Positions 39,777-49,037 are shown, numbered from the stretch's first letter. The stretch: 64,000 nucleotides of DNA from Novosphingobium sp. (GCF_027486195.1 NZ_JAIXPP010000010.1:1-64000); one strand, 5' to 3'. Numbers and translations: made by a program. The notes: generated by a model from the letters alone, not told the origin.

Positions 39777-40654
39777 GCACCGTCACCCTCTTCGGCACGG
39801 GCATCATGGGCGCCCCGATGGCGCGCAATCTGGCGCGGGCCGGACACCGGATGACGGTGTGGAACCGCAGCTTCGCAAAGGCGGCAGCGCTGGCGCAGGA
39901 TGGCCTCGTCGCGATTGCCGATGCGGCAGAGGCGGCGCGCGGCGCAGAGATCGCCATTCTCATGCTCACCGATGGACCGGCCTGCGATGCCTTGCTGTTT
40001 GAGGCTGGTGTGGCCGAGGCGCTCGCGCCGGGCTCGGCGGTCGTGGTGATGAGTTCGATCCCGGTCGCGACCTCGCGCACGCAGGCCGCGCGCCTTGCCG
40101 AGCGCGGCATTGCCTGCGTCGATGCGCCGGTCTCGGGTGGCGAGAAGGGGGCGATCGAGGCCACGCTTTCGATCATGGCAGGCGGCAGCGCCGAAGCGGT
40201 AGCGAGGGTGCAGCCGGTTCTGGAGGCTCTCGGCCGGGTCACCCATGTCGGCCCCGCCGGTAGCGGACAACTGGCCAAGCTTGCCAACCAGCTCATCGTC
40301 GGCGTGACGATCGGCGCCGTCTCGGAAGCCATGCTGCTGGTCGAGGCTGGTGGCGGCGATGCGGCGGCGGTGCATCAGGCGCTGATGGGCGGCTTTGCCG
40401 ATTCCACGATCTGGCGCCAGCACGGCGCGCGCATTCTGGAGCGCCGCTTTGCCCCCGGCGGCAAGGCCACCGTGCAGCTCAAGGACATGCGCACGATCAC
40501 CGCCGCTGCCGTCGGCATGGGGCTCGACCTGCCCTTCGCCGGCCTTGCCGAGGCGCTCTACGCGGCCATGTGCCAAGGGCCGCACGCCGAACTCGATCAT
40601 AGCGCGCTCTATCTGGAACTGGCCGCGCGGGGTGCCGGAAAACCGCCCGCGTAA
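39773..40654 (+). CDS. NAD(P)-dependent beta-hydroxyacid dehydrogenase
   Basis: 293 residues. The 3-hydroxyisobutyrate dehydrogenase family is clear: N-terminal GTGIMGAPMARNL Rossmann motif (residues 8-20), substrate loop DAPVSGGEKGA (117-127) and catalytic Lys169 in GSGQLAKLANQ. Members oxidise or reduce 3-hydroxyacids: 3-hydroxyisobutyrate, tartronate semialdehyde (GlxR), 3-hydroxypropionate and similar. With a hydroxypyruvate-isomerase-like protein and the glc operon nearby, tartronate semialdehyde reductase is an option, but no glyoxylate carboligase is seen. Confidence 0.85.
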   Translation: MSTVTLFGTGIMGAPMARNLARAGHRMTVWNRSFAKAAALAQDGLVAIADAAEAARGAEIAILMLTDGPACDALLFEAGVAEALAPGSAVVVMSSIPVATSRTQAARLAERGIACVDAPVSGGEKGAIEATLSIMAGGSAEAVARVQPVLEALGRVTHVGPAGSGQLAKLANQLIVGVTIGAVSEAMLLVEAGGGDAAAVHQALMGGFADSTIWRQHGARILERRFAPGGKATVQLKDMRTITAAAVGMGLDLPFAGLAEALYAAMCQGPHAELDHSALYLELAARGAGKPPA

Positions 40655-40661
40655 AAACCGG

Positions 40662-40691
40662 TTGCATTATATGACCCACGGGTCATAAACT
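40662..40691 (+). promoter_or_regulatory. Lactonase promoter with internal operator
   Basis: TTGCAT (40662-40667) and TAAACT (40686-40691) at 18 bp surround ATATGACC-CACG-GGTCATAA (40669-40688). Same palindrome family as at 36411, 36507, 56405 and 56508. Confidence 0.6.
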
Positions 40692-40718
40692 TTCTCTCGT
40701 AACGGGAGAGAGTCGCGC

Positions 40719-41642
40719 GTGACACTTCAGGTCATCACAGACAGGCTGCGCTTCCCCGAAGGCCCAATCGCGCTTTCGGACGGCAGTGTGGTCGTCGTGG
40801 AGATCGAGGGTGGCGCCCTCACACGCGTCCGCCCAAATGGTGACCTTGAGGTCATTTCACAGCTCGAAGGTGGGCCAAACGGCGCAGCTCTCGGCCCCGA
40901 TGGCTGGGTCGTCATCGCCAATTCCGGCGGCTGGCTCTATACCAGTGAAGCCAATGGCTGGCGGCGGCCGACCGGGCAATCCGATGTCCCCGGCTGGATC
41001 GAACGCGTCTCACTCGCCACTGGAGAGAGTCAGCGCCTCTACGATGCCTCCGGTGGCATGCGCCTGCAGAGCCCCAACGATCTCGTGTTCGATGCGCTGG
41101 GCAATTTCTACGTCACCGATCACGGCAAGCGTGATGGGCGCACACTGGGGCTTGGTGCGATCCACTACGGCGCGCCGGATGGCAGCTTCCTGCGCCCGGT
41201 CGTCACTGGCCTGATCACCCCCAACGGCGTGGGCTTGTCGGCCGACGGGAAGACGCTGTTCGTGGCCGAAACGGTCACGCGCCGGATCCTGTCCTATCCC
41301 ATTGTCGCACCCGGCGAAGTCAGCCTGCTGCCCTGGCCTGCCCCGGCCGGCGGGCACCTCGTGGCCGGCCTGCCCGATCGCAACTTCCTCGACAGCATGG
41401 CGCTCGATGCCGAGGGCCACATCTGCGTCGCCAGCTTCAACGCCTGCGGCATCTTGCGCATCTCGCCCGATGGCGCTGCGCGCCGCTTCACCCCGCTCGA
41501 CGACTACTACGCCACCAACATCGCATTCGGCGGCCCGGATCGGCGCACAGCATTCGTCACCCTCTCCTCCACCGGGCGGCTGGTGTCGTTCGAATGGCCC
41601 TGCCCCGGTCAGCCTCTTGCCTTTGAAGGACCTGCATCGTGA
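40719..41642 (+). CDS. SMP-30/gluconolactonase-family lactonase
   Basis: 307 residues, GTG start. A six-bladed propeller with the metal-binding set is visible: RFPEGP (Glu14), SPNDLVFD, TPNGVGLSADGKTL and DSMALDAEG. These enzymes hydrolyse sugar lactones or other cyclic esters using a divalent metal. It is the first gene behind an operator-bearing promoter. A second operator-like TGACCTTGAGGTCA lies in its coding region at 40841-40854. It overlaps the SDR gene by GTGA. Confidence 0.85.
   Translation: MTLQVITDRLRFPEGPIALSDGSVVVVEIEGGALTRVRPNGDLEVISQLEGGPNGAALGPDGWVVIANSGGWLYTSEANGWRRPTGQSDVPGWIERVSLATGESQRLYDASGGMRLQSPNDLVFDALGNFYVTDHGKRDGRTLGLGAIHYGAPDGSFLRPVVTGLITPNGVGLSADGKTLFVAETVTRRILSYPIVAPGEVSLLPWPAPAGGHLVAGLPDRNFLDSMALDAEGHICVASFNACGILRISPDGAARRFTPLDDYYATNIAFGGPDRRTAFVTLSSTGRLVSFEWPCPGQPLAFEGPAS
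40841..40854. promoter_or_regulatory. Operator-like palindrome inside the lactonase gene
   Basis: TGACCTTGAGGTCA, 122 bp into the coding region and about 165 bp from the promoter operator at 40669-40688. It could be a secondary site for looping or roadblock repression. Confidence 0.4.
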
Positions 41643-42433
41643 GTTTCGTCCCCGATCTGCTCGCCGGCCGCAGCGCCTTCATCGCTGGCGGAACCAGCGG
41701 CATCAATCTCGCCATCGCCCAGGCCTATGCCGCGCACGGGGCCAAGGTGGCAGTGCTGAGCCGCAAGGCTGAAAAGGTGGAGGCCGCAACCGCCGCGATC
41801 GGCCACGGCGCCATCGGCTTTGCCGCCGATGTCCGCGATGCCGAAGCGGTGAGCGCGGCGATGAAGGCAGCTGCAGAGGCGAACGGCCCGTTCGATGTGA
41901 TCGTCTCGGGCGCGGCGGGCAATTTCGTCGCCCCTGCTGCCGCGCTTTCGCCCAACGGCTTCAAGACTGTGGTCGATATCGACCTCGTCGGCACCTTCCA
42001 TGTGTTTCGCGCCGGGTATGAACTGGCGAAGAAGCCCGGTGCCTCGTTCATCGCGATCTCCGCGCCGCAGGGCTCCGCGCCCTATTTCGCGCAGGCCCAC
42101 GTTTGCGCAGCCAAGGCGGGGATCGACATGCTGGTCAAATGCCTCGCCTTCGAATGGGGGCCGGAAGGCGTGCGGGTGAACAGCCTCGTCCCCGGTCCAA
42201 TCGACGGCACCGAGGGCATGGCCAAGCTCGCCCCCAACGAAGCGATGCGCAAGATCGCGACCGAGGCCACCGCGCTGCGCCGCTTCGGCAGCACCGGCGA
42301 TGTCGCGATGCTGGCGCTCTACCTTGCCTCCGACGCCGCATCCTATGTGACCGGCGCGATCATGCCGGCCGATGGCGGCCAGATGCTGGCGGGCAACGGC
42401 GCGTTCAGCCCGGCCCGAATTTTCCAACAGTAG
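41639..42433 (+). CDS. SDR oxidoreductase of the dienoyl-CoA reductase type
   Basis: 264 residues, GTG start overlapping the lactonase stop. The Rossmann motif is GGTSGINLAIA (residues 17-27), with the coenzyme segment SGAAGNF. The usual catalytic Tyr is missing: at the YxxxK position the sequence is AHVCAAK, as in peroxisomal 2,4-dienoyl-CoA reductases where an Asp replaces Tyr function. The helix EWGPEGVRVNSLVPGPIDGTEGM is also typical of that subfamily. Reduction of an unsaturated CoA or keto ester is plausible; the substrate is unknown. Confidence 0.8.
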   Translation: MSFVPDLLAGRSAFIAGGTSGINLAIAQAYAAHGAKVAVLSRKAEKVEAATAAIGHGAIGFAADVRDAEAVSAAMKAAAEANGPFDVIVSGAAGNFVAPAAALSPNGFKTVVDIDLVGTFHVFRAGYELAKKPGASFIAISAPQGSAPYFAQAHVCAAKAGIDMLVKCLAFEWGPEGVRVNSLVPGPIDGTEGMAKLAPNEAMRKIATEATALRRFGSTGDVAMLALYLASDAASYVTGAIMPADGGQMLAGNGAFSPARIFQQ

Positions 42434-42453
42434 AACAATCCGGAGAAAATCTG

Positions 42454-43437
42454 ATGCGCAAGACCAACAAGGTCATCATCACCAGCGCGACCACGGGCGC
42501 GATGCATATGCCGGTGATGTCACCCTATCTGCCGATCACCCCCGAACAGATCATCGCGGATTCGGTCGGCGCGGCGGAAGCGGGCGCTGCCATCGTCCAC
42601 CTCCACGCGCGCGATGCGGAAACCGGCTGCCCCGTCACCGATCCGGCGGTCTATGGCCAGTATCTGCCCGCCATCAAGCAGCAGTCCGATGTCATCATCA
42701 ACATCACCACCGGCCAGCCCGCGATCCGCCGCAAGCCCGATGGCGGGTTCGATGTGAAGACCGCCTGGGCCGATGTGCTCGACGAGCGGCTCGCCGCGCC
42801 CAAGCAGTTCGAGCCGGAGATCACCAGCTTCAACATGGGGCCGATGAATGCGGCCAACTGGATGCTGGGCATGCGGTACGAGCTCGACAAGCTGAGCGAC
42901 TGGGAAAGGCTCTTCGTGCTGAGCACCAAGGACCTCACCATGCAGAACACCTTCGCCTCGATGGAACGCATCGCGAAGGAGCTCGGCCAGGAGCGCGGCG
43001 TCGTTTTCGAGTATGAATGCTTCGATATCGGCCACCTCTACAGCCTGAAAATGCTGGAAACGATGGGCTGGGTGAAGCCGCCCTATTTCATCCAGTCGGT
43101 GTTCGGCTTCCTTGGCGGCATCGGCACCGGCATGCGCCATGTCCATCACTTCAAGGACACCGCCGACGAGCTGTTTGGCGATGACTACATCTGGTCATGC
43201 CTCGCGGCGGGCAAATCACAGATCCCCACGATCACCCAAGGCGCGCTGCTGGGCAGCAGCGTGCGCGTCGGGCTCGAGGATTCGCTCTGGTACGGCAAGG
43301 GCCAGCTCGCGAAATCCTCGGGCGAACAGGTCGGCCGCATCCGCCGCATCCTCGAAGAGCTCGGCCTCGAGATCGCCACGCCAGACGAAGCGCGGGCGAT
43401 GCTGGGCACCAAGGGCGCCAACAACGTCAAGTTCTAG
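42454..43437 (+). CDS. BKACE beta-keto acid cleavage enzyme 1
   Basis: 327 residues behind CCGGAGAAAAT. The DUF849/BKACE TIM barrel is clear: MSPYLPITPEQI, the zinc-binding AAIVHLHARD (His49 and His51) and the C-terminal GSSVRVGLEDSL carrying the third ligand Glu. These enzymes cleave a beta-keto acid with acetyl-CoA to acetoacetate plus an acyl-CoA (the family type is 3-keto-5-aminohexanoate cleavage enzyme, Kce). It sits directly before a class III aminotransferase that could supply the beta-keto acid. A second, shorter paralogue lies at 53581. Confidence 0.88.
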   Translation: MRKTNKVIITSATTGAMHMPVMSPYLPITPEQIIADSVGAAEAGAAIVHLHARDAETGCPVTDPAVYGQYLPAIKQQSDVIINITTGQPAIRRKPDGGFDVKTAWADVLDERLAAPKQFEPEITSFNMGPMNAANWMLGMRYELDKLSDWERLFVLSTKDLTMQNTFASMERIAKELGQERGVVFEYECFDIGHLYSLKMLETMGWVKPPYFIQSVFGFLGGIGTGMRHVHHFKDTADELFGDDYIWSCLAAGKSQIPTITQGALLGSSVRVGLEDSLWYGKGQLAKSSGEQVGRIRRILEELGLEIATPDEARAMLGTKGANNVKF

Positions 43438-43462
43438 TCTCCATTTGCTGAAGGAATCCGCC

Positions 43463-44794
43463 ATGGCCGCCGCTGCCGCCGGACACAACCAGACCGCTTC
43501 CGCCCAGATCTTCGAGCGTGCGCGCCATGTCATGCCTTCGGGCTACACGCGGCACCTCGTCGTGCAAAAGCCCAACCCGACATACGCCGCGTCCGGCGAT
43601 GGCTGCTGGATCACCGACGTCGAAGGCAACCGCCGGCTCGACTGGGTCAACAACTTCTCCTCGCTGATCCACGGCCATAACAAGCGCGAGATCGTCGAGA
43701 TGCTGGCCGCGCAGGCCGGGCGGCTGATGTCCGCCGTGCTGCCCACCGAATGGGAAGTCTCGCTGGCGGAGATCCTGTGCGAGCGCATTCCGTCGGTTGA
43801 ACGCGTACGCTTCATGAACAGCGGAACCGAGGCCAACCAGATCGCAATCAAGGCCGCGCGCGCCTATACCGGCAAGCCCAAGATCGCCAAGATGGAAGGC
43901 GGCTACCACGGCCAGTTCGATCTGCTGGAAGCCAGCTTCCAATCGAACCCCGGCAACTGGGGCCCGGCCGAGCGGCCCAATGCCACGGCCTATCAGGTCG
44001 GCCATCCGCAAGGCCTGCTCGATCTCGTCACGATTCTGCCGCTCAACGATATCGAGGCGACGCGCGCCATCCTGCGCGCCGAGGCGGACCAGCTCGCTGC
44101 CGTCATCCTCGACCCGCAGCGTTTGCAGCTCGGCATGGTCGCCCCGCACCGCCCCTATCTCGAAATGCTGCGCGAAGAGACCGAGAAGCTCGGCATTGTT
44201 CTGATCTTCGATGAGGTCTGGTCGCTGCGCGCAGGCTACAACGGCTTTCAGGGCGAAATCGGGATCACGCCCGATCTCACCACCATGGGCAAGATCATCG
44301 GCGGCGGCATTCCCGTCGGCGGCTGCGGCGGCCAGCAGAAGTTCATGAGCGTGTTCGAGGTCGATGCCGGCGATCCGAAGATCAAGCACAGCGGCACTTT
44401 CACCGCCAATCCGATGGCGATGGCCTGCGGCACCACCTCGCTGCGCCTGCTGACGCCGGATGTGTTTGCCCGCATGGCCGCGCAGGGCGAACGGCTGCGC
44501 GAGGGCCTGCGCGCGATCCGGCGCGATCTGGGGATCAAGGCGCAAGTGCTCGGCGAAGGCTCGCTTTCGGGCATGACCCCTACCGAACTGCCGCTGAACA
44601 ACTACCGCGAGTTGGCCTATGCCTTCGCCACCGAAATCGCCCCCAAGCTGCCGGTGATCCAGACGGAACTGCTGGCGGAAGATCTCCTCACCATGCGCGG
44701 CGGTTTTGTCGGCTCGACGCCGATGACCGATGACGATATCGATTTCACCATCGCCGGCGCCCGCCGCGCATGGACGAGGATCATGGCGCAATGA
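43463..44794 (+). CDS. Class III PLP aminotransferase 1 (GSA/beta-amino-acid type)
   Basis: 443 residues. The fold is glutamate-1-semialdehyde-aminomutase-like: RFMNSGTEANQIAIKAAR, GGYHGQFDLLE, LIFDEVWSLR, and PLP lysine Lys277 in TMGKIIGGG, then HSGTFTANPMAMACG. Beta-amino-acid transaminases such as the Variovorax beta-phenylalanine aminotransferase belong to this branch and use an N-terminal Arg to hold the carboxylate; here MPSGYTRH places Arg30 in that position. It is paralogous to the gene at 45860. Function as a beta-amino-acid transaminase feeding BKACE is inference; an aminomutase is the alternative. Overlaps the next gene by ATGA. Confidence 0.85.
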   Translation: MAAAAAGHNQTASAQIFERARHVMPSGYTRHLVVQKPNPTYAASGDGCWITDVEGNRRLDWVNNFSSLIHGHNKREIVEMLAAQAGRLMSAVLPTEWEVSLAEILCERIPSVERVRFMNSGTEANQIAIKAARAYTGKPKIAKMEGGYHGQFDLLEASFQSNPGNWGPAERPNATAYQVGHPQGLLDLVTILPLNDIEATRAILRAEADQLAAVILDPQRLQLGMVAPHRPYLEMLREETEKLGIVLIFDEVWSLRAGYNGFQGEIGITPDLTTMGKIIGGGIPVGGCGGQQKFMSVFEVDAGDPKIKHSGTFTANPMAMACGTTSLRLLTPDVFARMAAQGERLREGLRAIRRDLGIKAQVLGEGSLSGMTPTELPLNNYRELAYAFATEIAPKLPVIQTELLAEDLLTMRGGFVGSTPMTDDDIDFTIAGARRAWTRIMAQ

Positions 44795-45870
44795 GCCTTT
44801 CCGCGCGGGTCCGCCGCCATCCCTTTCGCTGGTTCTACGGCATTGCCCTGGGCTTTTCGACTGTGCTGTGGACCTATGCGGTCATCCACACCGTGCTTTG
44901 GCCGAATTACGCCGGGCCGGGCGTGACTTTGGGCGACTACTTCTATGCCGAACGCGCCAAAGTGGCCGCCGCGCATCCTTATTGGGCCGCCCATTCGGAT
45001 GGCGTGCCAATCAGCCTCATGGGCTACTGGCAAGTGCCGCAAGTCTCGATGTTCCTGTTCTTCCCGGGCGCGCCGACAGTTGCGGCCCTGCTGGTCACCG
45101 GCATCGGCTGGGGTCGGCGCGGAGTTGGTGCGCTGTTGTCGCTCTACAGGCCCATTCTCGGCGATCAGGGCTGGCGCGAGGCTGTGCGGCTTTATGCAGC
45201 GCTGGTGCTGATTATTGCAGGCGTGGCTGGCCTGTGCGCCGCAGCGGCGTTCTTCATGGCGGGATCAGCCGCAAAAGGCGTCGTCGCATCGGCTTATGGC
45301 ATGGCCTCGCTGCCAATGTTCCTCTCGGCATGGGGCATCGCGCTGCTCATGAACCAGGGGGGACTGCTTGAGGAGATGGGCTGGCGCGGCTTTGGCTGGC
45401 CGACTCTGGCACGCAAGCTGGCCACACCGCTCTCCGCTGCCGTGGTGCTGGGCGTCTGCTGGGCTCTCTGGCACTTCCCGCGCGAAGTGCCGCTGCTTCT
45501 GACCGGACAAAACACGCTTTCCAACCTTTTGCTTGGCCAATCCCGGTTCATTCTGGCCTGCGTATCGATGACGATCGTGGCCGTCTATTTCGTCAATATG
45601 GCGGGTGGCAGTGTCTGGCCGGCGATCATGGTCCACGGCACTTTCAACATGATCTACGGCGCGTTGAAACTCGGGCCCGATGGCAATGGCGGCGGCGGCA
45701 GCGTTTTCAACGAAACCCTTTGGGTGTGGGTGATCGGGGCCGTCATCGTGCTGCTGATCTCGGGCAAGGACCTCGGCTGGTCGACGCGCCTCAGGCTCCA
45801 CGGCGGCGATGGCCGCACAGATCCCTCACGTCTCTGGTCCGAAAGGGAGAGCAATACCCATGGCCAATGA
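44791..45870 (+). CDS. CPBP-family intramembrane metalloprotease
   Basis: 359 residues with about eight membrane segments. The CPBP/Abi motifs are present: EEMGWRGF (Glu194, Glu195, Arg199), WHFP (His228) and HGTFN (His282, Asn286), which form the metal site of glutamyl intramembrane proteases. The C-terminal tail after residue 335 is hydrophilic. Its location between two aminotransferase paralogues is unusual. Possible roles are processing of a membrane or imported peptide, or resistance to the compound being degraded. It overlaps the next gene by 11 bp. Confidence 0.82.
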   Translation: MSLSARVRRHPFRWFYGIALGFSTVLWTYAVIHTVLWPNYAGPGVTLGDYFYAERAKVAAAHPYWAAHSDGVPISLMGYWQVPQVSMFLFFPGAPTVAALLVTGIGWGRRGVGALLSLYRPILGDQGWREAVRLYAALVLIIAGVAGLCAAAAFFMAGSAAKGVVASAYGMASLPMFLSAWGIALLMNQGGLLEEMGWRGFGWPTLARKLATPLSAAVVLGVCWALWHFPREVPLLLTGQNTLSNLLLGQSRFILACVSMTIVAVYFVNMAGGSVWPAIMVHGTFNMIYGALKLGPDGNGGGGSVFNETLWVWVIGAVIVLLISGKDLGWSTRLRLHGGDGRTDPSRLWSERESNTHGQ

Positions 45871-47188
45871 TCGTTCCCGCGCGCTGTTCGATCGCGCCAG
45901 CGCCGTCCAGCCCGGCGGAAACACCCGCCACATGATCGTGTTCGGCCCGCCGATGCTCTACGCCAGCCACGGCGAAGGGTGCCGCGTCACCGATGTCGAC
46001 GGCAACGTCTATATCGATTGGGTCAACAACTTCTCGACCCTGATCCACGGCTATGGCCACCGCCCGACGATCGAGGCGGTGAAAGCGCAGGCCGAGCGCA
46101 TGCTGTGCTGCATCCTCCCCGCCGAGCCCGAAGTGGAGCTGGCCGAGCGCATCTGCGCGCGCTGGCCCGGTGCCGATCAGGTGCGCTTCATGAATTCGGG
46201 GACCGAAGCGATCATGGTCGCGGTCAAGGGGGCCCGGGCGCTGACGGGCCGCTCCAAAGTCGCCAAGTCCGAAGGCGGCTATCACGGCCAGTACGATCTG
46301 GTCGAAGCGAGCTTCCTGCCCACTGCCGAGACCTGGGGCCCGGCCGACCACCCCGCCGCCCCGCCCTTCGGGCGCGGCACGCCGCAGAGCCTGCTGGATG
46401 AAGCGGTGATCTTCCCGTTCAACGATAGCGCCGCCACGCTGGCGATCCTTGAGGAACAGGCCGAAAGCCTCGCTGCCGTGGTGATCGACCCGATTCCCGC
46501 CCGGCTCGGCTTCTCCCCCGCAGACCCCGCCTATCTCGCCGCGCTCCGCGAGTTCTGCACGCGTCGCGGGGTGGTGCTGATCTTCGACGAGGTGTTCTGC
46601 GGCCGCGCGGGCTACAATGGCGCGCAAGGCCGCCTCGGCGTGACGCCGGACATGACCGCGCTCGGCAAGATCATCGGCGGTGGCCTGCCCATCGGCGCAG
46701 TGGCCGGCACGCGCGCCGCGATGGCGGTGTTCGACAATCTGGCGGGGCCGCTCAAGATGAGCCATTCGGGCACCTTCACCGGCAATCCGATGACCATGGC
46801 TGCGGGCTGCGCTGCGCTCGATGCGCTGACGCCGGAGGCCTTCGCCCAGCTCGAACGGCAAGGCGATGCCCTGCGCGCGGGGCTCACCGCGCATTTCGAT
46901 GCGCTCGGCCTTGCCATGCGCGCCAATGGCCTTGCCTCGATGACCAGCCTGCAGTTCTTCCGCGAACCGGCACGCAACTACCGCGAGTTTCATGTGCGCT
47001 CTGGCACGGATTACCTGGCTCGGATGAAACAACTGCACGGCCTGATGCTGGAAGCGGGCGTGCTCATGGCCACGCGCGGCCTGATGGTCGGCTCGACCGC
47101 GATGACCGATGCCGATATCGCCGAGACCGTGGACCGCGCCGGGCAGGCGCTGGCCCGTTTTGCCGAGGCGGAAAGGATTGCGGCTTGA
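45860..47188 (+). CDS. Class III PLP aminotransferase 2 (GSA/beta-amino-acid type)
   Basis: 442 residues, ATG 45860 behind AAGGGAGAG. It has the same motifs as the paralogue at 43463: RFMNSGTEAIMVAVKGAR, GGYHGQYDLVE, PLP lysine Lys270 in ALGKIIGGG, and HSGTFTGNPMTMAAG. The N-terminal PGGNTRH (Arg23) and the C-terminal ATRGLMVGSTAMTDADI closely follow the beta-phenylalanine aminotransferase pattern. Two such enzymes in one operon suggest two different amino substrates or a two-step conversion. Coupled to the next gene by a TTGA overlap. Confidence 0.85.
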   Translation: MANDRSRALFDRASAVQPGGNTRHMIVFGPPMLYASHGEGCRVTDVDGNVYIDWVNNFSTLIHGYGHRPTIEAVKAQAERMLCCILPAEPEVELAERICARWPGADQVRFMNSGTEAIMVAVKGARALTGRSKVAKSEGGYHGQYDLVEASFLPTAETWGPADHPAAPPFGRGTPQSLLDEAVIFPFNDSAATLAILEEQAESLAAVVIDPIPARLGFSPADPAYLAALREFCTRRGVVLIFDEVFCGRAGYNGAQGRLGVTPDMTALGKIIGGGLPIGAVAGTRAAMAVFDNLAGPLKMSHSGTFTGNPMTMAAGCAALDALTPEAFAQLERQGDALRAGLTAHFDALGLAMRANGLASMTSLQFFREPARNYREFHVRSGTDYLARMKQLHGLMLEAGVLMATRGLMVGSTAMTDADIAETVDRAGQALARFAEAERIAA

Positions 47189-47964
47189 GGCGCTTTACCA
47201 CCAGCGTATCCCTGATGTGGCGCGATCTGCCGATCGCGGAACGTTTTGCATCGGCCAAGGCGGCGGGTTTCTGCGGCGCGGAAATCCAGGTGCCGGGCGA
47301 AGCCGCCGCAGCCGATTGGGCCGCAGCGGCAGAGTCATCGGGCCTGCCCGTCATGCTGATGAACCTTGATATGGGCGATTATCTGGGCGGCGGTCCGGGC
47401 CTGTCCGGCGTACCGGGGCGCGAAGCCGCCTTCGCGGCGGCGCTTGATATCGGGCTCGATGCCGCCGCGCTGCTGAAGCCCGCAATCCTCCATATCGGCC
47501 CCTCGCGCTTGCCCGAAGGCGTGGCCCGCGAGGCATGTCTCGATGTCTACCGCGCCAATGTCGCGCTCGCGCTTGAACAGGCCTGCAGCCGCGGGATCAC
47601 GGCGCAGCTCGTGGTCGAAGCGGTCAACCGCGCCGAGGCCCCCACCGCGCTGATCGGCACGACCGCCGAAGCCGCCGCCATTGCCGCCGACTTTGGCGGG
47701 GCGCTGGGGCTGCTATTCGATCTCTATCACGCGGCAGCAGGCGGCGAGGATCCGCTCGCCAGCTACCGGACCCATGCCGGGGCTATCGCGCATATCCAGT
47801 TCTCCGACCTGCCCGGCCGCCAGCCGCCCGGCCAGGGCACGCTCGATTTCGCCGCGTTGTTCGCCGGGATCGAGGCCGCTGGCTACGCGGGAGCCTGGGG
47901 AGCGGAATACATGTCGTTTGCCGGCACCGGCGCAACGCTCGGCTGGATGGAAGCGCTGGCGTGA
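47185..47964 (+). CDS. Hydroxypyruvate isomerase-like TIM-barrel protein
   Basis: 259 residues, TTG start overlapping the aminotransferase stop. The AP-endonuclease-2-type TIM barrel is recognisable: QLVVEAVN (metal Glu), LLFDLYHAAAGGEDP, AHIQFSDLPGRQPPGQGTLDF and the final GAEY. This last block is the signature of hydroxypyruvate isomerases (Hyi) and related sugar epimerases. It would interconvert an alpha-hydroxy aldehyde and ketone, for example hydroxypyruvate and tartronate semialdehyde, which the dehydrogenase at 39773 could then reduce. Confidence 0.8.
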   Translation: MRRFTTSVSLMWRDLPIAERFASAKAAGFCGAEIQVPGEAAAADWAAAAESSGLPVMLMNLDMGDYLGGGPGLSGVPGREAAFAAALDIGLDAAALLKPAILHIGPSRLPEGVAREACLDVYRANVALALEQACSRGITAQLVVEAVNRAEAPTALIGTTAEAAAIAADFGGALGLLFDLYHAAAGGEDPLASYRTHAGAIAHIQFSDLPGRQPPGQGTLDFAALFAGIEAAGYAGAWGAEYMSFAGTGATLGWMEALA

Positions 47965-49037
47965 TGCCGCCAACCATGGGCTTGGCCGAGGCCTTCGCCG
48001 CGCTCCCTCCGGCGCTCCACACGCCGATCCTGCGCATCGAGGATCGCCACGGCACTTGCCGCTTCGCCGCCGCGCGCGCACCCGCGACCGCCGATGGCGC
48101 GTTCCACGTCGCCTCCATCACCAAGACGATGACCGCCACGGTGATCCTCCAGCTGATCGAGGAAGGCGCCTTCTCGCTCGAGACCCCGTTCGACGATCTC
48201 GGCGTGATTGACCGCACGTTGACGCGGGGGCGGCTCGATGGCGGGATCACGATCCGCCACTTGCTCTCGCACACCGCCGGCATCCGCGACACGATGGAGG
48301 ACGATGCCGAAACGCTGGGCGGCCCGGCGCCGGGCAGCGTGATCGGCCGGCTGATGCTCGATCCCGGCAAGCACTGGCAGCCTTTCGATCCTGCACGGCC
48401 CGAAGATGGCAGCGCCGGGATCATCAACCACTTCTTTGCCAGCGGCACTGCCGATGCGCGCCTTTCCCCGCCGGGCGCGCGCTTCCATTATTCCGATACC
48501 GGCTACATGCTTCTCGGCCTCCTGATCGAGCGCGCTGGGGGCGAGCCGCTGCACGCAGCCTACCGCCGCCGTCTGTTCGATCCGGCCGGCATCGACGATA
48601 TCTGGCTGGCCTACCGCGAGCCGGCGCGGCTGCCCGAAATCGATCAATACTTCGGTGACATGCCCCTTCTCGCCAGCGGCGTCTCGCTCAGCTTCGACTG
48701 GGCGGGCGGCGGCCTTGTCGCCACCGCTGCAGCGCTCGCCACGTTCCTGCGCGCGCTGCTGGCCGGGTCCCTGTTCCGCAAGCCTGAGACGCTGGCAGCA
48801 ATGCAGGACTGGGCCGCGCCCGAAGGCATGGCCGCGCCGCGCACCGGCGTCGGGCTTGGCCTGTTCCGGGTCGAGCGCGATGGCATGACCCTCATCGGCC
48901 ATTCCGGCGCACCTGCCGCGCGCATGTTCACCGATCCCGAAAGTGGCCTCTTCCTCACCGGCACAGCCAACCAGGCCATCGGTGCGGCGGACTGGCACTG
49001 GCCGCTGCTCGCCCTCGCCCGAAAGGAATTCGCATGA
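47961..49037 (+). CDS. Class C beta-lactamase-family serine hydrolase
   Basis: 358 residues, GTG start overlapping the previous stop. The three motifs of the family are present: SITK (Ser52-Lys55), YSD (Tyr177-Asp179) and HSG (His314-Gly316). There is no signal peptide, so the enzyme is cytoplasmic. That argues for an esterase, amidase or D-peptidase acting on the imported substrate rather than secreted penicillin resistance. Coupled to the next gene by ATGA. Confidence 0.85.
   Translation: MMPPTMGLAEAFAALPPALHTPILRIEDRHGTCRFAAARAPATADGAFHVASITKTMTATVILQLIEEGAFSLETPFDDLGVIDRTLTRGRLDGGITIRHLLSHTAGIRDTMEDDAETLGGPAPGSVIGRLMLDPGKHWQPFDPARPEDGSAGIINHFFASGTADARLSPPGARFHYSDTGYMLLGLLIERAGGEPLHAAYRRRLFDPAGIDDIWLAYREPARLPEIDQYFGDMPLLASGVSLSFDWAGGGLVATAAALATFLRALLAGSLFRKPETLAAMQDWAAPEGMAAPRTGVGLGLFRVERDGMTLIGHSGAPAARMFTDPESGLFLTGTANQAIGAADWHWPLLALARKEFA

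Noticed and set aside
47961..49037. Antibiotic-resistance beta-lactamase
   Set aside because: The class C motifs are present but there is no signal peptide and the gene lies inside a catabolic operon; an esterase or amidase is more likely.
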